From Mesorhizobium comanense (lineage in GTDB: Bacteria; Pseudomonadota; Alphaproteobacteria; Rhizobiales; Rhizobiaceae): a DNA stretch of 64,000 bases. The stretch lies in assembly GCF_005503535.1 (NCBI RefSeq), contig NZ_SCNN01000004.1, forward strand, positions 124,001 through 188,000. Direction: 5' to 3'. The notes under the pieces were generated by a model. That model searched no databases and was not told the origin of the DNA. It saw only the letters and a list, made by a program, of their open reading frames with translations. Position numbers and translations under genes: made by a program. Shown here piece by piece: positions 1-9,640 of this stretch. The stretch's first letter is position 1, and every line of letters starts with the position of its first letter.

Positions 1-207
1 GACCTGGCTGCGCTTGCCGAACTCCCAGGCGCCGCCATGGACGAAGAAGACCACCGGGAGGTTTTTTGCGCCATCGGGGGTGTAGATATCGAGTTTGGCC
101 GGGCCGTAGTCGAATGTCACCGGCTCAGGTTGCGGCTGGCGCGCGAGCGCCCTCAAGGGCAGGAACGCCGCCATCGAGGCCAGAAGCAGGGTTCGCCGGT
201 CGATCAT
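1..207 (-). CDS. Secreted alpha/beta hydrolase (esterase/lipase-like), N-terminal part
   Basis: The first 69 codons of a gene that runs off the left edge. The protein begins [11 protein letters not shown], a twin-arginine-like signal followed by a hydrophobic stretch ending in ALA, so export is likely. Around residues 57-61 is HGGAW, the oxyanion-hole motif of the hormone-sensitive-lipase and carboxylesterase branch of alpha/beta hydrolases. The catalytic Ser, Asp and His lie outside the window, so substrate cannot be judged. The ATG was chosen because an AGGAG box sits about 6 bases upstream. The gene is transcribed in the same direction as the CBS gene downstream of aroB, but they are not clearly one operon. 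Confidence 0.75.
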   Translation of the reverse strand, partial: MIDRRTLLLASMAAFLPLRALARQPQPEPVTFDYGPAKLDIYTPDGAKNLPVVFFVHGGAWEFGKRSQV

Positions 208-291
208 CGTTTTCTCCTGTCAGCCCGGCGCAGAATGCACTAGGGCGCGGCGAGGTTCCAATGAACGATCGGTAAGGTGTACCCTTGCGGC

Positions 292-1182
292 CTATGCGAC
301 GGGCCGGATCCTGATCCGGGCGATCCGGTTCTTGTCGCGCTTCATGACGATGAAGCGCTTGCCGTGGAAGGTGAAGGCCTGCTTTTCCTCGGGGATCGAC
401 TGCGCCTCATGGATGACCAGCCCGGCGATCGTCGTCGCCTCCTCGTCGGGCAGGTTCCAGTCTAGTGCCCGGTTGAGGTCGCGGATCGGTACCGTGCCGT
501 CGACGACGACGGAGCCGTCGGCTTCCTGCTTGACGCCTTGAATGTCGACATCATGCTCGTCGGCGATCTCGCCGACGATCTCCTCGATGATGTCCTCCAG
601 CGTCACCAGCCCTTCGACCTCGCCATATTCGTCGACAACGACGGCGAAATGCGCCTTGCGGCGCAGGAAGGCGTTGAGCTGCTCCTGCAAAGTGGTGGTG
701 TCGGGCACGAACCAGGGTTTCGAGGCGATCTTCATCACGTCGATCTGGGAAAAATCGTTGCCCACCTCGTTCAGCGCCCGCAGCAGGTCCTTGGCATGCA
801 GCACGCCGACGATGTTGTCGAGCGAGCCTTTCCACAGCGGCATGCGGGTATGCGGGCTTTGCAGGATCTCGCGCACCACGGCTTCCGGCGCATTGTCGGC
901 ATTGACCGAGCGCATGTTGGTGCGGTGGACCATGACGTCCGAGACTTCGAGTTCCTCGAGGTCGAACAGGCCGCCGATGCGGTCGCGGTCCTCGCGCACC
1001 ACCTGGCCGTCGCGGCGGAAATCGTCGACCGCGCCGCGCAGTTCGTCCTGGCTCGACCGCTGCGGCTCGATGCGCGACAGCTGATAGCCGAAAGCCGCAA
1101 GCAGGCGCGAGCGCAGGGCAACCGCCAGCACGATGAGCACGGCAAGGACGGCGACGACGATCCAGCCCGTCTCGCTGGCCAT
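292..1182 (-). CDS. CorC/HlyC-type CBS-pair protein lacking the DUF21 membrane domain
   Basis: A 296-residue protein with one hydrophobic N-terminal segment (about residues 7-23). A CBS pair follows (VSDVMVHRT near residue 80, DEYGEVEGLVTLEDI near 190) and then a C-terminal transporter-associated CorC/HlyC domain. Relatives that follow aroB in rhizobia are, from memory, about 430 residues and carry a four-helix DUF21 domain before the CBS pair; here that domain is missing and only one helix remains. The start is one base after the aroB stop, so it is probably translated in the aroK-aroB operon. The family is linked to Mg/Co homeostasis and membrane integrity. Whether the short form is a natural variant or an in-frame deletion cannot be told from one sequence. 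Confidence 0.85.
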   Translation of the reverse strand: MASETGWIVVAVLAVLIVLAVALRSRLLAAFGYQLSRIEPQRSSQDELRGAVDDFRRDGQVVREDRDRIGGLFDLEELEVSDVMVHRTNMRSVNADNAPEAVVREILQSPHTRMPLWKGSLDNIVGVLHAKDLLRALNEVGNDFSQIDVMKIASKPWFVPDTTTLQEQLNAFLRRKAHFAVVVDEYGEVEGLVTLEDIIEEIVGEIADEHDVDIQGVKQEADGSVVVDGTVPIRDLNRALDWNLPDEEATTIAGLVIHEAQSIPEEKQAFTFHGKRFIVMKRDKNRIARIRIRPVA

Positions 1183-1183
1183 C

Positions 1184-2320
1184 TCAGCCAGCCTTGCTGC
1201 TGGCTGGATGGTTCTCCCTCAGGAAGGCCAGCACTTCCGACGCCGGCACGTCCTTGGCGATGAAGGCCTGGCCGATGCCGCGCGTCAGGATGAAGGTCAG
1301 CGCGCCGCGCGAGACTTTCTTGTCCTGCGTGATGAAGCCGAGCAGCGCCTCGGCATCCGGCAGGTCGCCTGGGATATCGGACATGCGCCAGGGCAGCCCG
1401 ACGGCCCTGAGATGCGTCTCGACGCGCGCCGCGTCATCGGGGCTGGCGAGGTTGAGGCGCGAGGAGAACCGGTGCGCCAGCGCCATGCCGATGGCAACGC
1501 CTTCGCCATGCACGAGCCTTGCGCCATCATATTGTGTCGCGGCCTCCAGCGCGTGGCCGAAAGTATGGCCGAGGTTGAGCAGCGCACGATCGCCCGTCTC
1601 GAACTCGTCGCGGGCGACCACGTCGGCCTTGGCGCGGCAGGCTTCGGCGATGGCCTGCGCCCGCTCCGGTCCGCCGGCGAACACTTTCGCCCAGTTCTTC
1701 TCCAGCCAGGCGAAGAAGTCCGGCCGGTCGATCAGCCCGTATTTGGCAAGCTCGGCATAGCCGGCGCGGAATTCGCGGATCGGCAGCGTGTCGAGCACCC
1801 CGGTATCGGCCAGCACCAGCTTCGGCTGAAGGAAGACGCCGACCAGGTTCTTGCCGCGCGGGCTGTTGATGCCGGTCTTGCCGCCGACGGAGGAATCGAC
1901 CTGCGCCAGCAGCGAGGTCGGGACCTGCACGAAATTCATGCCGCGCCGCACGATGCCGGCGGCAAAGCCGGTGAGATCGCCGATGACACCGCCGCCAAAG
2001 GCGATGACGACATCGCCGCGCTCCAGCCTGGCGGCCAGAATACCGTCGACGACCTCTTCGAGATGGGCAAAACTCTTGGTCTTCTCGCCGGCCGGCAGGG
2101 TGAGGATCGCGGGCTGGATGCCGCCTTTCTCGAGACCGGCCTTCAGCGCGTCCAGATGGGCGGCCGCGACATTGGTGTCGGTAATGACGGCCGCGCGCGT
2201 ACCGGGCAACCGGCTTGAAATCTCGGCGCCGACGCGAGACAGCAGGCCGGAGCCGATCAGAATGTCGTAGGCGCGCTCGCCAAGCCCGACTTCGACGGTG
2301 ACAGGCTGTTCCACGCTCAC
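1184..2320 (-). CDS. aroB: 3-dehydroquinate synthase
   Basis: Converts DAHP to 3-dehydroquinate, the second step of the shikimate pathway, using NAD and a divalent metal. The 378-residue protein has the family hallmarks: [11 protein letters not shown] (about 109-119) in the NAD site, [10 protein letters not shown] (141-150), Glu190 in [15 protein letters not shown] (252-256) and His271 in HGEGVAIGM as likely metal ligands. The start chosen is the GTG at 2320, which overlaps the aroK stop as GTGA; it matches the usual N-terminus just before the VTVEVG strand. It sits between aroK and the CBS gene, all co-directional, so the three are probably one transcript with translational coupling. Confidence 0.96.
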   Translation of the reverse strand: MSVEQPVTVEVGLGERAYDILIGSGLLSRVGAEISSRLPGTRAAVITDTNVAAAHLDALKAGLEKGGIQPAILTLPAGEKTKSFAHLEEVVDGILAARLERGDVVIAFGGGVIGDLTGFAAGIVRRGMNFVQVPTSLLAQVDSSVGGKTGINSPRGKNLVGVFLQPKLVLADTGVLDTLPIREFRAGYAELAKYGLIDRPDFFAWLEKNWAKVFAGGPERAQAIAEACRAKADVVARDEFETGDRALLNLGHTFGHALEAATQYDGARLVHGEGVAIGMALAHRFSSRLNLASPDDAARVETHLRAVGLPWRMSDIPGDLPDAEALLGFITQDKKVSRGALTFILTRGIGQAFIAKDVPASEVLAFLRENHPASSKAG

Positions 2321-2928
2321 GATTCGACCTCGCCTGTCGCGGCAATTTCCTCGATGCCGAAATGCCGGCACAACGCCGCCAGCACCTCCGCGGCGATGAC
2401 TTCCTTGCGCTCTTCCCGGGTCGGCACGGTGACATCGGATGTGGCGTAGACCGGATAGCGCTCGCCCATCAGCCGCTCGAGCACGCCGCGCGGGTCGGGG
2501 TTTTTCAGCAGCGGCCGGTTCTGCTTCTTGGAGACGCGGTCCATCAGAAGGTCGAGATCGGCCTTCAGCCATACCGACACGCCGTGCGCGGCGATGCCCT
2601 CGCGCGTCTGCGCGTTCATGAAGGCGCCGCCGCCGGTCGACAGCACCTGCGGACCGTTTTCCAGCAGGCGCAGGATGACCCGCTGTTCCAGCGCCCTGAA
2701 CTCGCTCTCGCCATAGCGTTCGAACAGTTCCGGCACCGTCATGCGCGAGACGCTTTCGATCTCGTGGTCGCTGTCCATGAAGGGAAGCGAAAGCATGGTT
2801 GCCAGCTTGCGTCCGATCGCCGTCTTTCCGGCCCCCATCAGTCCGACAAAGACGATCGAGCGATTGCCCAGCCGGCCAAGCAGCCCGGCATGGCTCTCAC
2901 CTGGAGGATTTGCTGGCAACGCGTTCAT
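2317..2928 (-). CDS. aroK: Shikimate kinase
   Basis: Phosphorylates shikimate at the 3-OH with ATP in aromatic amino acid synthesis. The 203-residue protein is about 30 residues longer than the enteric enzyme because of an N-terminal extension, as is usual in rhizobia. The P-loop GLMGAGKT is at residues 29-36, the shikimate-binding DSD near 52-54, GESEFR near 73-78 and STGGGAF near 97-103. It is the first gene of the aroK-aroB-CBS operon; its TGA overlaps the aroB GTG. The 200 bases upstream separate it from a divergently transcribed small membrane protein and xerD, so its promoter must lie there. Confidence 0.95.
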   Translation of the reverse strand: MNALPANPPGESHAGLLGRLGNRSIVFVGLMGAGKTAIGRKLATMLSLPFMDSDHEIESVSRMTVPELFERYGESEFRALEQRVILRLLENGPQVLSTGGGAFMNAQTREGIAAHGVSVWLKADLDLLMDRVSKKQNRPLLKNPDPRGVLERLMGERYPVYATSDVTVPTREERKEVIAAEVLAALCRHFGIEEIAATGEVES

Positions 2929-3129
2929 AAAGGCCCTCTTTGCCGGCGTATCGACATGAAAACCCCGGTTGCGTCAAGCGCGGCGAACACCATGCGGCGC
3001 ATGGCTCGGAAGCAATGCGTGCATCAGAACTTGCTAACAAGCCTCCGGTTCTTCCTTGAATTGGACGGATTGGCGTCCCATAAGGGCACAGGGTTTGGAA
3101 ACGCAGAACAAGAAGACGAGCGAAAATTG

Positions 3130-3282
3130 ATGCCGACACTGTTTCGCTTTGTCGTGGTAGCAGCGATTCTGGCCGGCATTGCCTATGGTACGATGTTCGC
3201 GCTGGTTATGTTCGTCGAGCCGAAGAAAGCGGAGATGAGCGTTCGCATCCTGCCCGAAAAGCTGAATCCCAAGAAGAACTGA
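3130..3282 (+). CDS. Small single-pass membrane protein, unknown function
   Basis: A 50-residue protein starting [11 protein letters not shown], with one transmembrane helix (about residues 7-29) and a charged C-terminal tail rich in Lys and Glu ([15 protein letters not shown]). A small protein of this kind commonly precedes xerD in Mesorhizobium genomes, to my recollection, but no function is known to me. The ATG at 3130 was chosen because the hydrophobic helix starts right after it; longer readings upstream have no coding character. It ends 19 bases before xerD and is probably co-transcribed with it. Confidence 0.7.
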   Translation: MPTLFRFVVVAAILAGIAYGTMFALVMFVEPKKAEMSVRILPEKLNPKKN

Positions 3283-3301
3283 TCCCGGATCCTCAAAGGC
3301 A

Positions 3302-4219
3302 ATGAACAGCGCGGCGCGCATCGAGGCTTTCCTGGAAATGATGAGCGTCGAGCGTGGCGCGGCGCAAAACACGCTTTCCTCCTATCGCCGCGACCTCGAG
3401 GACGCCTCGCGAGAGATCGATGGCGGGCTTGCCGGTGCGGCCGCCGCCGATATCCGCGCCTATATAGACGACATCGCCGCGCGCGGCTTTGCGCCGACCT
3501 CGCAGGCGCGCAAATTGTCGGCGATCCGCCAGTTCTTCAAGTTCCTCTATGCCGAAGGCCTGCGCGGCGACGACCCTACCGGTACGCTGGACAGCCCGAA
3601 GAAGGGACGCCCGCTGCCCAAGACGATGAGCGAGGCCGAAACCGGCAGGCTGATCGACCGCGCCGCGCAGGAAGCCGGTGACGCCGGGCTCGGCTACGCT
3701 GACAGCCTGGCGGCGGTGCGCCTGCATGCACTGGTCGAGGTGCTCTATGCCACCGGCCTGCGCGTTTCCGAACTGGTTGGCCTGCCGGTCACTGTGGCCC
3801 AGCGCGACGACCGTTTCTTCATGGTGCGCGGCAAGGGCGACAAGGAACGCATGGTGCCACTGTCGGCCAAGGCGCGCACTGCGATGCGGAGCTGGCTGGC
3901 GGCTCGGGCCGGGGTCCCCGCCTTCGCCGAAAGCCCGTTCCTGTTCCCGGCGGCATCGGACAGCGGCTACCTGTCGCGGCAGGTCTTCGCGCGTGACCTG
4001 AAGGGCCTGGCGGCCCGGGCCGGCATCGCCTCCGCGAAGATATCGCCGCACGTGCTGCGCCATGCCTTCGCCAGCCATCTTCTGCAGAACGGCGCCGACC
4101 TCAGGGCCGTGCAGCAGCTGCTTGGCCATGCCGACATATCCACGACACAGATATACACCCATGTGCTGGAAGAGCGGCTGGTGCGGCTGGTCAACGATCA
4201 TCATCCGCTTGCCGACTAG
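3302..4219 (+). CDS. xerD: Tyrosine recombinase XerD
   Basis: Site-specific recombinase that resolves chromosome dimers at dif together with XerC. The 305-residue protein has a SAM-like N-terminal core-binding domain (about 1-95) and a C-terminal catalytic domain with the full set of catalytic residues: Arg154 (TGLRVSEL), Lys178 (RGKGDKER), His250 and Arg253 (SPHVLRH), His276 (LLGHADIS) and the nucleophile Tyr285 (TQIYTHV). Length and the lack of a nearby attachment site argue for the housekeeping enzyme and not a phage or island integrase. It follows the small membrane protein and is followed, after 98 bases, by accA. Confidence 0.95.
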   Translation: MNSAARIEAFLEMMSVERGAAQNTLSSYRRDLEDASREIDGGLAGAAAADIRAYIDDIAARGFAPTSQARKLSAIRQFFKFLYAEGLRGDDPTGTLDSPKKGRPLPKTMSEAETGRLIDRAAQEAGDAGLGYADSLAAVRLHALVEVLYATGLRVSELVGLPVTVAQRDDRFFMVRGKGDKERMVPLSAKARTAMRSWLAARAGVPAFAESPFLFPAASDSGYLSRQVFARDLKGLAARAGIASAKISPHVLRHAFASHLLQNGADLRAVQQLLGHADISTTQIYTHVLEERLVRLVNDHHPLAD

Positions 4220-4317
4220 GCCTCATATCGCTATGTGAGGACGACATTTCGCCGCCCGGAGCCCTGAATTCATCGGTTCCGCTGTCCTTGCCTTTCGACG
4301 TATCGGTCCGCTCAAGC

Positions 4318-5268
4318 ATGTACAATTACCTCGATTTCGAAAAGCCGGTGCAGGATCTCGAACTCAAGATCCTCGAGCTGAAAAAGCTTGCCGAGAACGG
4401 CGAGGCAGTCGACGTCGCCGATGAGATAACCAGGCTCGAGAAGCGTTCCCACGACGCGTTGCGCGAACTCTACAAGGCGCTCACACCGTGGCAGAAGGTG
4501 CAGGTGGCACGCCATTCCGACAGGCCGCACTGCGTCGACTACATCAAGGGCCTGTTCAGCGACTTCACGCCGCTCGCGGGCGACCGCAGTTTCGGCGAGG
4601 ACCAGGCGATCGTCGGCGGTTTTGCCCGCTTTCGCGGCGAGCCTGTTGCGATCATCGGTCAGGAAAAGGGTTCGGACACGGCCAGCCGCCTGAAGCACAA
4701 TTTCGGCTCGGTGCGCCCGGAAGGCTACCGCAAGGCAGTGCGTTTGATGGAGCTTGCCGACCGTTTCAAGATCCCGCTTCTGACCTTGGTCGACACCGCA
4801 GGCGCCTATCCCGGCGTCAGCGCGGAAGAACGTGGCCAGGCCGAGGCGATCGCGCGCTCGACCTCAGCCTGCCTTGCGCTGAAGGTGCCGTCGATTTCGG
4901 TGGTCATCGGCGAAGGCGGTTCGGGCGGCGCCATCGCGATCGCCACCGCCAACCGCGTCTACATGCTCGAACATGCCATCTATTCGGTAATTTCGCCCGA
5001 GGGCGCTGCCTCGATCCTGTGGCGAGACACGACCCGATTGAAGGACGCGGCGACCAATATGAAGATCACCGCGCAGGACCTTCTGCAAATGAAGGTTATC
5101 GACGCCATCATCCCCGAGCCGATGGGCGGCGCCCAGCGCGCACCCGAAACGGTGATTGCCGCGACAGGGGACCTCATCGCCAAGACGATGAAGGAATTTG
5201 CCGGCGCCAACACGGATTTCCGCGAACAGCGCCGTGAAAAGTACCTGGCGATGGGCCGCAGCCTCTGA
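4318..5268 (+). CDS. accA: Acetyl-CoA carboxylase carboxyltransferase, alpha subunit
   Basis: With AccD it transfers the carboxyl group from biotin-BCCP to acetyl-CoA, giving malonyl-CoA for fatty acid synthesis. The 316-residue protein begins MYNYLDFEKPVQDLE, the typical start of this family, so the ATG at 4318 is preferred to one 30 bases upstream. The core carries GQEKGSDT (about 120-127), VDTAGAYPG, EGGSGGAIAIA and the SVISPEGAASILW segment that forms the acetyl-CoA pocket. It is monocistronic as far as can be seen, and a GC-rich inverted repeat follows the stop directly. Confidence 0.96.
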   Translation: MYNYLDFEKPVQDLELKILELKKLAENGEAVDVADEITRLEKRSHDALRELYKALTPWQKVQVARHSDRPHCVDYIKGLFSDFTPLAGDRSFGEDQAIVGGFARFRGEPVAIIGQEKGSDTASRLKHNFGSVRPEGYRKAVRLMELADRFKIPLLTLVDTAGAYPGVSAEERGQAEAIARSTSACLALKVPSISVVIGEGGSGGAIAIATANRVYMLEHAIYSVISPEGAASILWRDTTRLKDAATNMKITAQDLLQMKVIDAIIPEPMGGAQRAPETVIAATGDLIAKTMKEFAGANTDFREQRREKYLAMGRSL

Positions 5269-5288
5269 CCTGCCGCCGGCCCGGCAGG
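5269..5288 (+). terminator. Possible hairpin terminator after accA
   Basis: A perfect 7 bp stem (CCTGCCG / CGGCAGG) with a 6-base loop begins immediately after the accA stop. No T-run follows, so termination would be weak or factor-assisted. Confidence 0.35.
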
Positions 5289-5504
5289 GCGTAGCGGGCC
5301 GTCACGGTCGACAATGTGGCCTCGATGAGCAATTTCGCCACAAAATTGCCGCCCCATTCGGGTCAATGAAATTGCCGCGAGAGACCGGCTGGAGCTTGCG
5401 GTAAGGAATTTTCAAGGTTAACGGGCTTACGGTCCGTCGATGTTCAGCATACGGGTCGGCTTTTCGCAAAGCCTTGGCCCGGGAGAAAAGACATAGCCGT
5501 ATCC

Positions 5505-6824
5505 ATGTTTGCCAAGCTTGCCCGCACCGGAGTCCTGATTGCCTCGATAGCCATTGCCGGCTGCAATGATTCGTCGATGAAGGACTTTGCCCCGGAAGCC
5601 AACAAGCCGCTGCCCGACAAGATCCTGGCCGACATGAAGGCCAAGGGCATGGTGCGCACCTCTTCAGTGATGGCGCGCATCTTCAAGGAAGAGGGCAAGC
5701 TCGAAATCTGGAAGGCCAAGACCAACGGCCGCTACGACATGGTGGCGAGCTACGACATCTGCAAATGGTCGGGAAAGCTGGGGCCGAAATACACCGAAGG
5801 CGACCGCCAGGCGCCGGAAGGTTTCTACACGGTACGCCCCTCGCAGATGAACCCGCGCTCGAGCTATCATCTGTCCTTCAACATCGGCTTCCCCAACGCC
5901 TATGACCGCGCCAACGGCCGCACCGGCCAGAACCTGATGGTGCATGGCGCCTGTTCGTCCTCGGGCTGCTATTCGATGACCGACGCGCAGATCGAGCAGA
6001 TCTATGCTTTCGGCCGCGATGCCTTCCAGGGCGGCCAGACCGAATTCCAGATTCAGGCCTTTCCCTTCCGCATGACCGCCGCCAACATGGCGCGCTACCG
6101 CAACGACCCGAATTACGAATTCTGGAAGATGCTGAAGGTCGGCTACGACAATTTCGAAGTCACCAAGGTGCCGCCGAAGGTGGATGTCTGCGAGAAGCGC
6201 TACGTCTTCAACCAGGTTGCAGCCGACGGCCAGACCTTCAACCCGACCGGCCCCTGCCCCGCGACGACGCAGCCGGATTCGCTGAAGAGCGCCTACAACG
6301 CCTATCAGACCACCTATGACGCGGCTTTCAACAGCGCGCTCAAGGCAAGCGTGCCGCCGCCCAAGCCGACCATTGCCGGCGTCAAGGAAGCCAGCATCGT
6401 CTCCGACTGGTCCAAGCGCCGCGCGCGCGGCGAACGCGTGCCGATCGATCCGCCTTCGCTCAATTCGGACGGTACGGTGACCGAAACGGCGCGCATGGGC
6501 CGTATCGATTCGCCCGCCGGCCGCAAGATGGCCGCGCTCGACGCCGAGAAAGCCGCCAAGCAGAAGGCCGAGGAACAGAGACTGGCTGCCATAGAGGCAG
6601 CCAAGCAGGCCAAGGAAGCGGCCAAGGCGCAGGCCCTCGCCGAGAAGGAAGCCGCCAAGCAGGCCAAGATCGCAGCCAAGGCCGCCAAGGAAGCCCCTGT
6701 CGCCACCGCGACGATCGCCGCGCCCCCCGAAGCCGCGCCGCAGGCTGAAACGCAGGCCGCAAGTGCCGATGAGAACCGGGTGACCAAGCTGAAGAACAAG
6801 ATCCTCGGCATGTTCGGCGGCTGA
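5505..6824 (+). CDS. YafK/DpaA-type murein L,D-transpeptidase lipoprotein
   Basis: A 439-residue lipoprotein. The signal ends in the lipobox IAGC with Cys20, and Asp at +3 is not the classic inner-membrane retention position, so the outer membrane is possible. The YkuD catalytic domain spans about residues 60-230 and holds MVHGACSSSGCYSM, with His147 and Cys155 as catalytic residues. In E. coli the YafK branch (DpaA/LdtF) cuts Braun lipoprotein off peptidoglycan; rhizobial proteins may act on other outer-membrane cross-links. The last 130 residues are a long Ala/Lys/Glu helix, probably coiled coil or peptidoglycan-hugging, a feature not seen in the enteric protein. A small sulfurtransferase gene follows after 5 bases. 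Confidence 0.88.
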   Translation: MFAKLARTGVLIASIAIAGCNDSSMKDFAPEANKPLPDKILADMKAKGMVRTSSVMARIFKEEGKLEIWKAKTNGRYDMVASYDICKWSGKLGPKYTEGDRQAPEGFYTVRPSQMNPRSSYHLSFNIGFPNAYDRANGRTGQNLMVHGACSSSGCYSMTDAQIEQIYAFGRDAFQGGQTEFQIQAFPFRMTAANMARYRNDPNYEFWKMLKVGYDNFEVTKVPPKVDVCEKRYVFNQVAADGQTFNPTGPCPATTQPDSLKSAYNAYQTTYDAAFNSALKASVPPPKPTIAGVKEASIVSDWSKRRARGERVPIDPPSLNSDGTVTETARMGRIDSPAGRKMAALDAEKAAKQKAEEQRLAAIEAAKQAKEAAKAQALAEKEAAKQAKIAAKAAKEAPVATATIAAPPEAAPQAETQAASADENRVTKLKNKILGMFGG

Positions 6825-6829
6825 TCGCC

Positions 6830-7069
6830 GTGACCAGCGATACCGTCTATGACCTGAAGGGCTTGAACTGCCCCCTGCCCGTCCTCAAGGCCAGGAAACG
6901 GCTGGCTGGGATGGAGCCGGGCAGCCGGCTCTGGCTCGAAACCACCGACCCGTTGGCCGTCATCGATATTCCGGCCTTCTGCTCGGACGCCGGCCACCGG
7001 CTGGTTGAAACCGCATCGGTATCGGGCGGCCACCGCTTTCTGGTCGAACGCGGCGAGCAACCGCAGTAA
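6830..7069 (+). CDS. TusA/SirA-family sulfur carrier protein
   Basis: A 79-residue protein of the TusA fold. The signature GLNCPLPVLKARK is at residues 11-23 with the active Cys14 in the CPxP motif. In characterised members this Cys carries persulfide sulfur for tRNA thiolation, molybdopterin or other sulfur transfer. The start is a GTG 5 bases after the transpeptidase stop, so the two are likely co-transcribed although their functions are unrelated. It converges with the COG0523 GTPase gene, whose stop is 3 bases away. Which acceptor it serves cannot be judged from context. Confidence 0.88.
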   Translation: MTSDTVYDLKGLNCPLPVLKARKRLAGMEPGSRLWLETTDPLAVIDIPAFCSDAGHRLVETASVSGGHRFLVERGEQPQ

Positions 7070-7072
7070 AGG

Positions 7073-8179
7073 CTACCGGCCGGCGATCGCCAGCGGATTG
7101 TTCTCCAGCGCCGCACGGTCAGGCGTGTCGATGGACGGCCGGTCGGTGAAAGCGGCGAACAGCCGGCGCACATAATCCTCGGGCATATCAAGCGTGATCA
7201 GCACCAGCCGCGTCCCGCGCTGGGTGTCGGGCCAGGAGGCCAGGCGCGCCGGCGGATGCAGGATCTTCTGCACGCCGTGCACCACCAGCGGCCGCGACGG
7301 ATCCTCCTTGAGCTCTATGACGCCCTTCATGCGCAGCAGCCGCTCGCCATGCGTCGAACGCAGGAGGTCGAGAAACATCTCGATGGCCGAGAACGGCACC
7401 GGGCCGTCATGGACCAGCGAATGGGTCCGCACGCGCTCGTCATGCCGGTGGCCATGGTCATGGCCGTGATCGTGCCCGTCATGGCCGTGACCATGATGAT
7501 CGTGCGCTGCTTCCTCGCCGAGCCAGCGCCGTACATCGGCGGATTTGGTGGCGGGGTTGTAGAGGCCGCAGTCGAACAGCGCCGCCACGCCTGTCCCGGC
7601 ATCACCGGCATCGAGCAGCTCTGCGCCGGGATTGATCTGCCGCAGCCGTCTGCGCAACGTTCCCAGGTCAGCGGCATCCGCGGCCAGATCCACCTTGCTC
7701 AGCACGATGCGGTCGGCGACCGCGGCCTGCTTGACCGCCTCGACATGGGCGTCGAGCGTGGCATTGCCGTTGACCGCATCGACCAGCGTGATGACGCCGT
7801 CCAGCCGGAACGCCTGGACCAGCGCCGGATGCGCCATGATCGACTGCAATACCGGCGCCGGGTCGGCCAGGCCTGTGGTCTCGACGATGACGCGGGCAAG
7901 ACGCGCGATGCGGCCGGTCTGCAGCCGGTCGACGAGGTCGGCAAGCGTGTCGACCAGTTCGCCGCGCACCGTGCAGCACAGGCATCCGTCCGAAAGCTGG
8001 ATGATACCGTCCGAAGCCTGCTCGACCAGCAGGTGGTCGATCGCCACCTCGCCATACTCGTTGATGATGACCGCCGTATCGACCAGTGCCGGATCTTTCA
8101 GCAGCCGGTTGAGCAGCGTGGTCTTGCCGGCACCCAAAAAGCCGGTCAGCACCGAAACGGGAATGGGGAAGTTCGCCAT
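7073..8179 (-). CDS. COG0523 (CobW/YjiA) G3E GTPase, probable metal chaperone
   Basis: A 368-residue member of the CobW C-domain family. GFLGAGKTTLL (about 13-23) is the P-loop, CLCC (66-69) is the metal-binding CxCC motif, and a strongly His-rich stretch (about residues 230-252, repeated HD and HGH) lies between the GTPase domain and the C-terminal domain. These features fit zinc insertion or delivery, as shown for ZNG1/YeiR/ZigA members, but cobalt or nitrile hydratase roles exist in the family. No Zur-box or cobalamin gene is visible nearby. The gene ends 3 bases from the convergent TusA-like gene. Confidence 0.88.
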   Translation of the reverse strand: MANFPIPVSVLTGFLGAGKTTLLNRLLKDPALVDTAVIINEYGEVAIDHLLVEQASDGIIQLSDGCLCCTVRGELVDTLADLVDRLQTGRIARLARVIVETTGLADPAPVLQSIMAHPALVQAFRLDGVITLVDAVNGNATLDAHVEAVKQAAVADRIVLSKVDLAADAADLGTLRRRLRQINPGAELLDAGDAGTGVAALFDCGLYNPATKSADVRRWLGEEAAHDHHGHGHDGHDHGHDHGHRHDERVRTHSLVHDGPVPFSAIEMFLDLLRSTHGERLLRMKGVIELKEDPSRPLVVHGVQKILHPPARLASWPDTQRGTRLVLITLDMPEDYVRRLFAAFTDRPSIDTPDRAALENNPLAIAGR

Positions 8180-8239
8180 GGTGCTCTATCTACTTATCGA
8201 CGCAGGCCTTTTCCAGACCAAACGGCCAAAGTCGATATC

Positions 8240-9403
8240 CTAGTTGGGAGCCTTGGCCGGCTGGTCGCCTTGAGCGTCCGCGCCAGCCAGGGCCGACCCG
8301 GCGCCGGTCGGGACCGGCCGGTCGGGCCGCCAGCTCGGAATCGGCACGTCGGCATAGCCCTGACCGCCCTGGTCCAGCATCGCCTTCGGCGCCGGGCCGG
8401 TGGCGCCGCCCAGGCCGACGGCAACCAACGTCGGCACGTGGTCCAGCTTTTCCTGGTAGGGCGACTTCGGAGCGTCCTTGGCTGCGGCGGCCGGCGCCTC
8501 GGACTGCTCTTCCGGCGCCTTCTTCTTGCAGATCTCGTCATGCATGTCGTTGGGCGTGGTCGTATCGCCATACGGCGCCAGGGTGGCGACGGTGGCCGAC
8601 CCGGTCGCCGGCATGTCGAAGCCCTGGTCCAGCAGCCTGGCCGCGGCCTCGGCGCGGCTGACCGCCGACTTCTCGCCGAGCACCACCGCCACCAGCGTGC
8701 GGCCATTGCGCGTCGCCGAGCCTATCATGTTGAAACCCGACGGGCAGACGAAGCCCGTCTTCATGCCGTCGGCGCCGGGATAGCGGCCGATCAGCAGGTT
8801 GTAGTTCGGGATCGCCTTCTTGCCGACCGCCAATCCCTCGATCGAGAACCAGGAGGCATATTGCGGAAAGTCCTTGCGGATCGCCATGACAAGCAGGGCG
8901 AGGTCACGCGCCGTCGTATACTGATCCGGAGAAAAGAGCCCGTTCGGATTGACGAAAGAAGTTCCGGTCATGCCAAGGCGCCGGGCCTCGGCGTTCATGC
9001 GTATGGCGAAGGCGGCTTGCGAGCCGCCGACATTCTCGCCGACCGCCATGGCTATGTCATTGGCCGACTTGACGAGCATCATCTTCAACGCATTGTCGAG
9101 CCTCATCACCGAGCCGGGCTTGAAGCCCATCTTGCTTGGGGGCTCGGCGGCGGAATGCTTCGTCACCTTGATCGGCGAACTCAACTGCACCTCGCCCGCC
9201 TCGATCGCGCGGAACGTGACATAGGCAGTCATCAGCTTGCTGAGAGAGGCCGGATACCAGCGCTTGAACGCGTCCTGCTGTTCGAGAATCTTGCCGCTGT
9301 TGAGGTCGAACAGCATGACCGGATTGGCCTGCGCTGACCCGGCCAGGACCGGCAGCATGATTGCGCCAGCCGTCAATAGTTTGAGGAAATGCCTGTGCCG
9401 CAT
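8240..9403 (-). CDS. D-alanyl-D-alanine carboxypeptidase (S11, penicillin-binding)
   Basis: Periplasmic enzyme that trims the terminal D-Ala of peptidoglycan stem peptides. The 387-residue protein has a signal peptide ending AQA at about residue 26 and all three active-site motifs: Ser53-x-x-Lys56 (PASLSK), SAN at 113-115, and KTG at 215-217. After the catalytic domain (about residue 250) there is no clear PBP5-type C-terminal amphipathic anchor; the tail is Pro/Ala-rich and low complexity. The ATG was chosen because it gives a compact signal peptide (MRHRHFLKLL). It is upstream of the COG0523 gene in the same direction, 60 bases apart. Confidence 0.92.
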   Translation of the reverse strand: MRHRHFLKLLTAGAIMLPVLAGSAQANPVMLFDLNSGKILEQQDAFKRWYPASLSKLMTAYVTFRAIEAGEVQLSSPIKVTKHSAAEPPSKMGFKPGSVMRLDNALKMMLVKSANDIAMAVGENVGGSQAAFAIRMNAEARRLGMTGTSFVNPNGLFSPDQYTTARDLALLVMAIRKDFPQYASWFSIEGLAVGKKAIPNYNLLIGRYPGADGMKTGFVCPSGFNMIGSATRNGRTLVAVVLGEKSAVSRAEAAARLLDQGFDMPATGSATVATLAPYGDTTTPNDMHDEICKKKAPEEQSEAPAAAAKDAPKSPYQEKLDHVPTLVAVGLGGATGPAPKAMLDQGGQGYADVPIPSWRPDRPVPTGAGSALAGADAQGDQPAKAPN

Positions 9404-9640
9404 GATGGAAATCCGAAATCGCCTCTTGCCGTAATCGCCTCTGGCTCCGTAAGATTTCGTTACATGGCCGCGAGCAAAGTGGATCCGCCCCTCAAAACCG
9501 GACCCTGTTGTTGCGGTGCTATTTACCCTATGTGACGCCAACATGGCAAAGCGCCTGACAATCACAATCGCAAAAGACCGGCCACAATTGCAAAAACACC
9601 AGGCCGAAGCCGGCTGCTCCAACAACGAAATGGACCCATC

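Noticed and set aside
3302..4219. Could the XerD-like gene be the integrase of an island ending at tRNA-Arg?
   Set aside because: It has housekeeping XerD length and context (next to accA) and lies 7 kb on the core side of the tRNA.
7256..9337. Long plus-strand open frame across the GTPase and carboxypeptidase genes
   Set aside because: Both minus-strand genes have complete catalytic motifs; the plus frame crosses their boundary without any recognisable domain.
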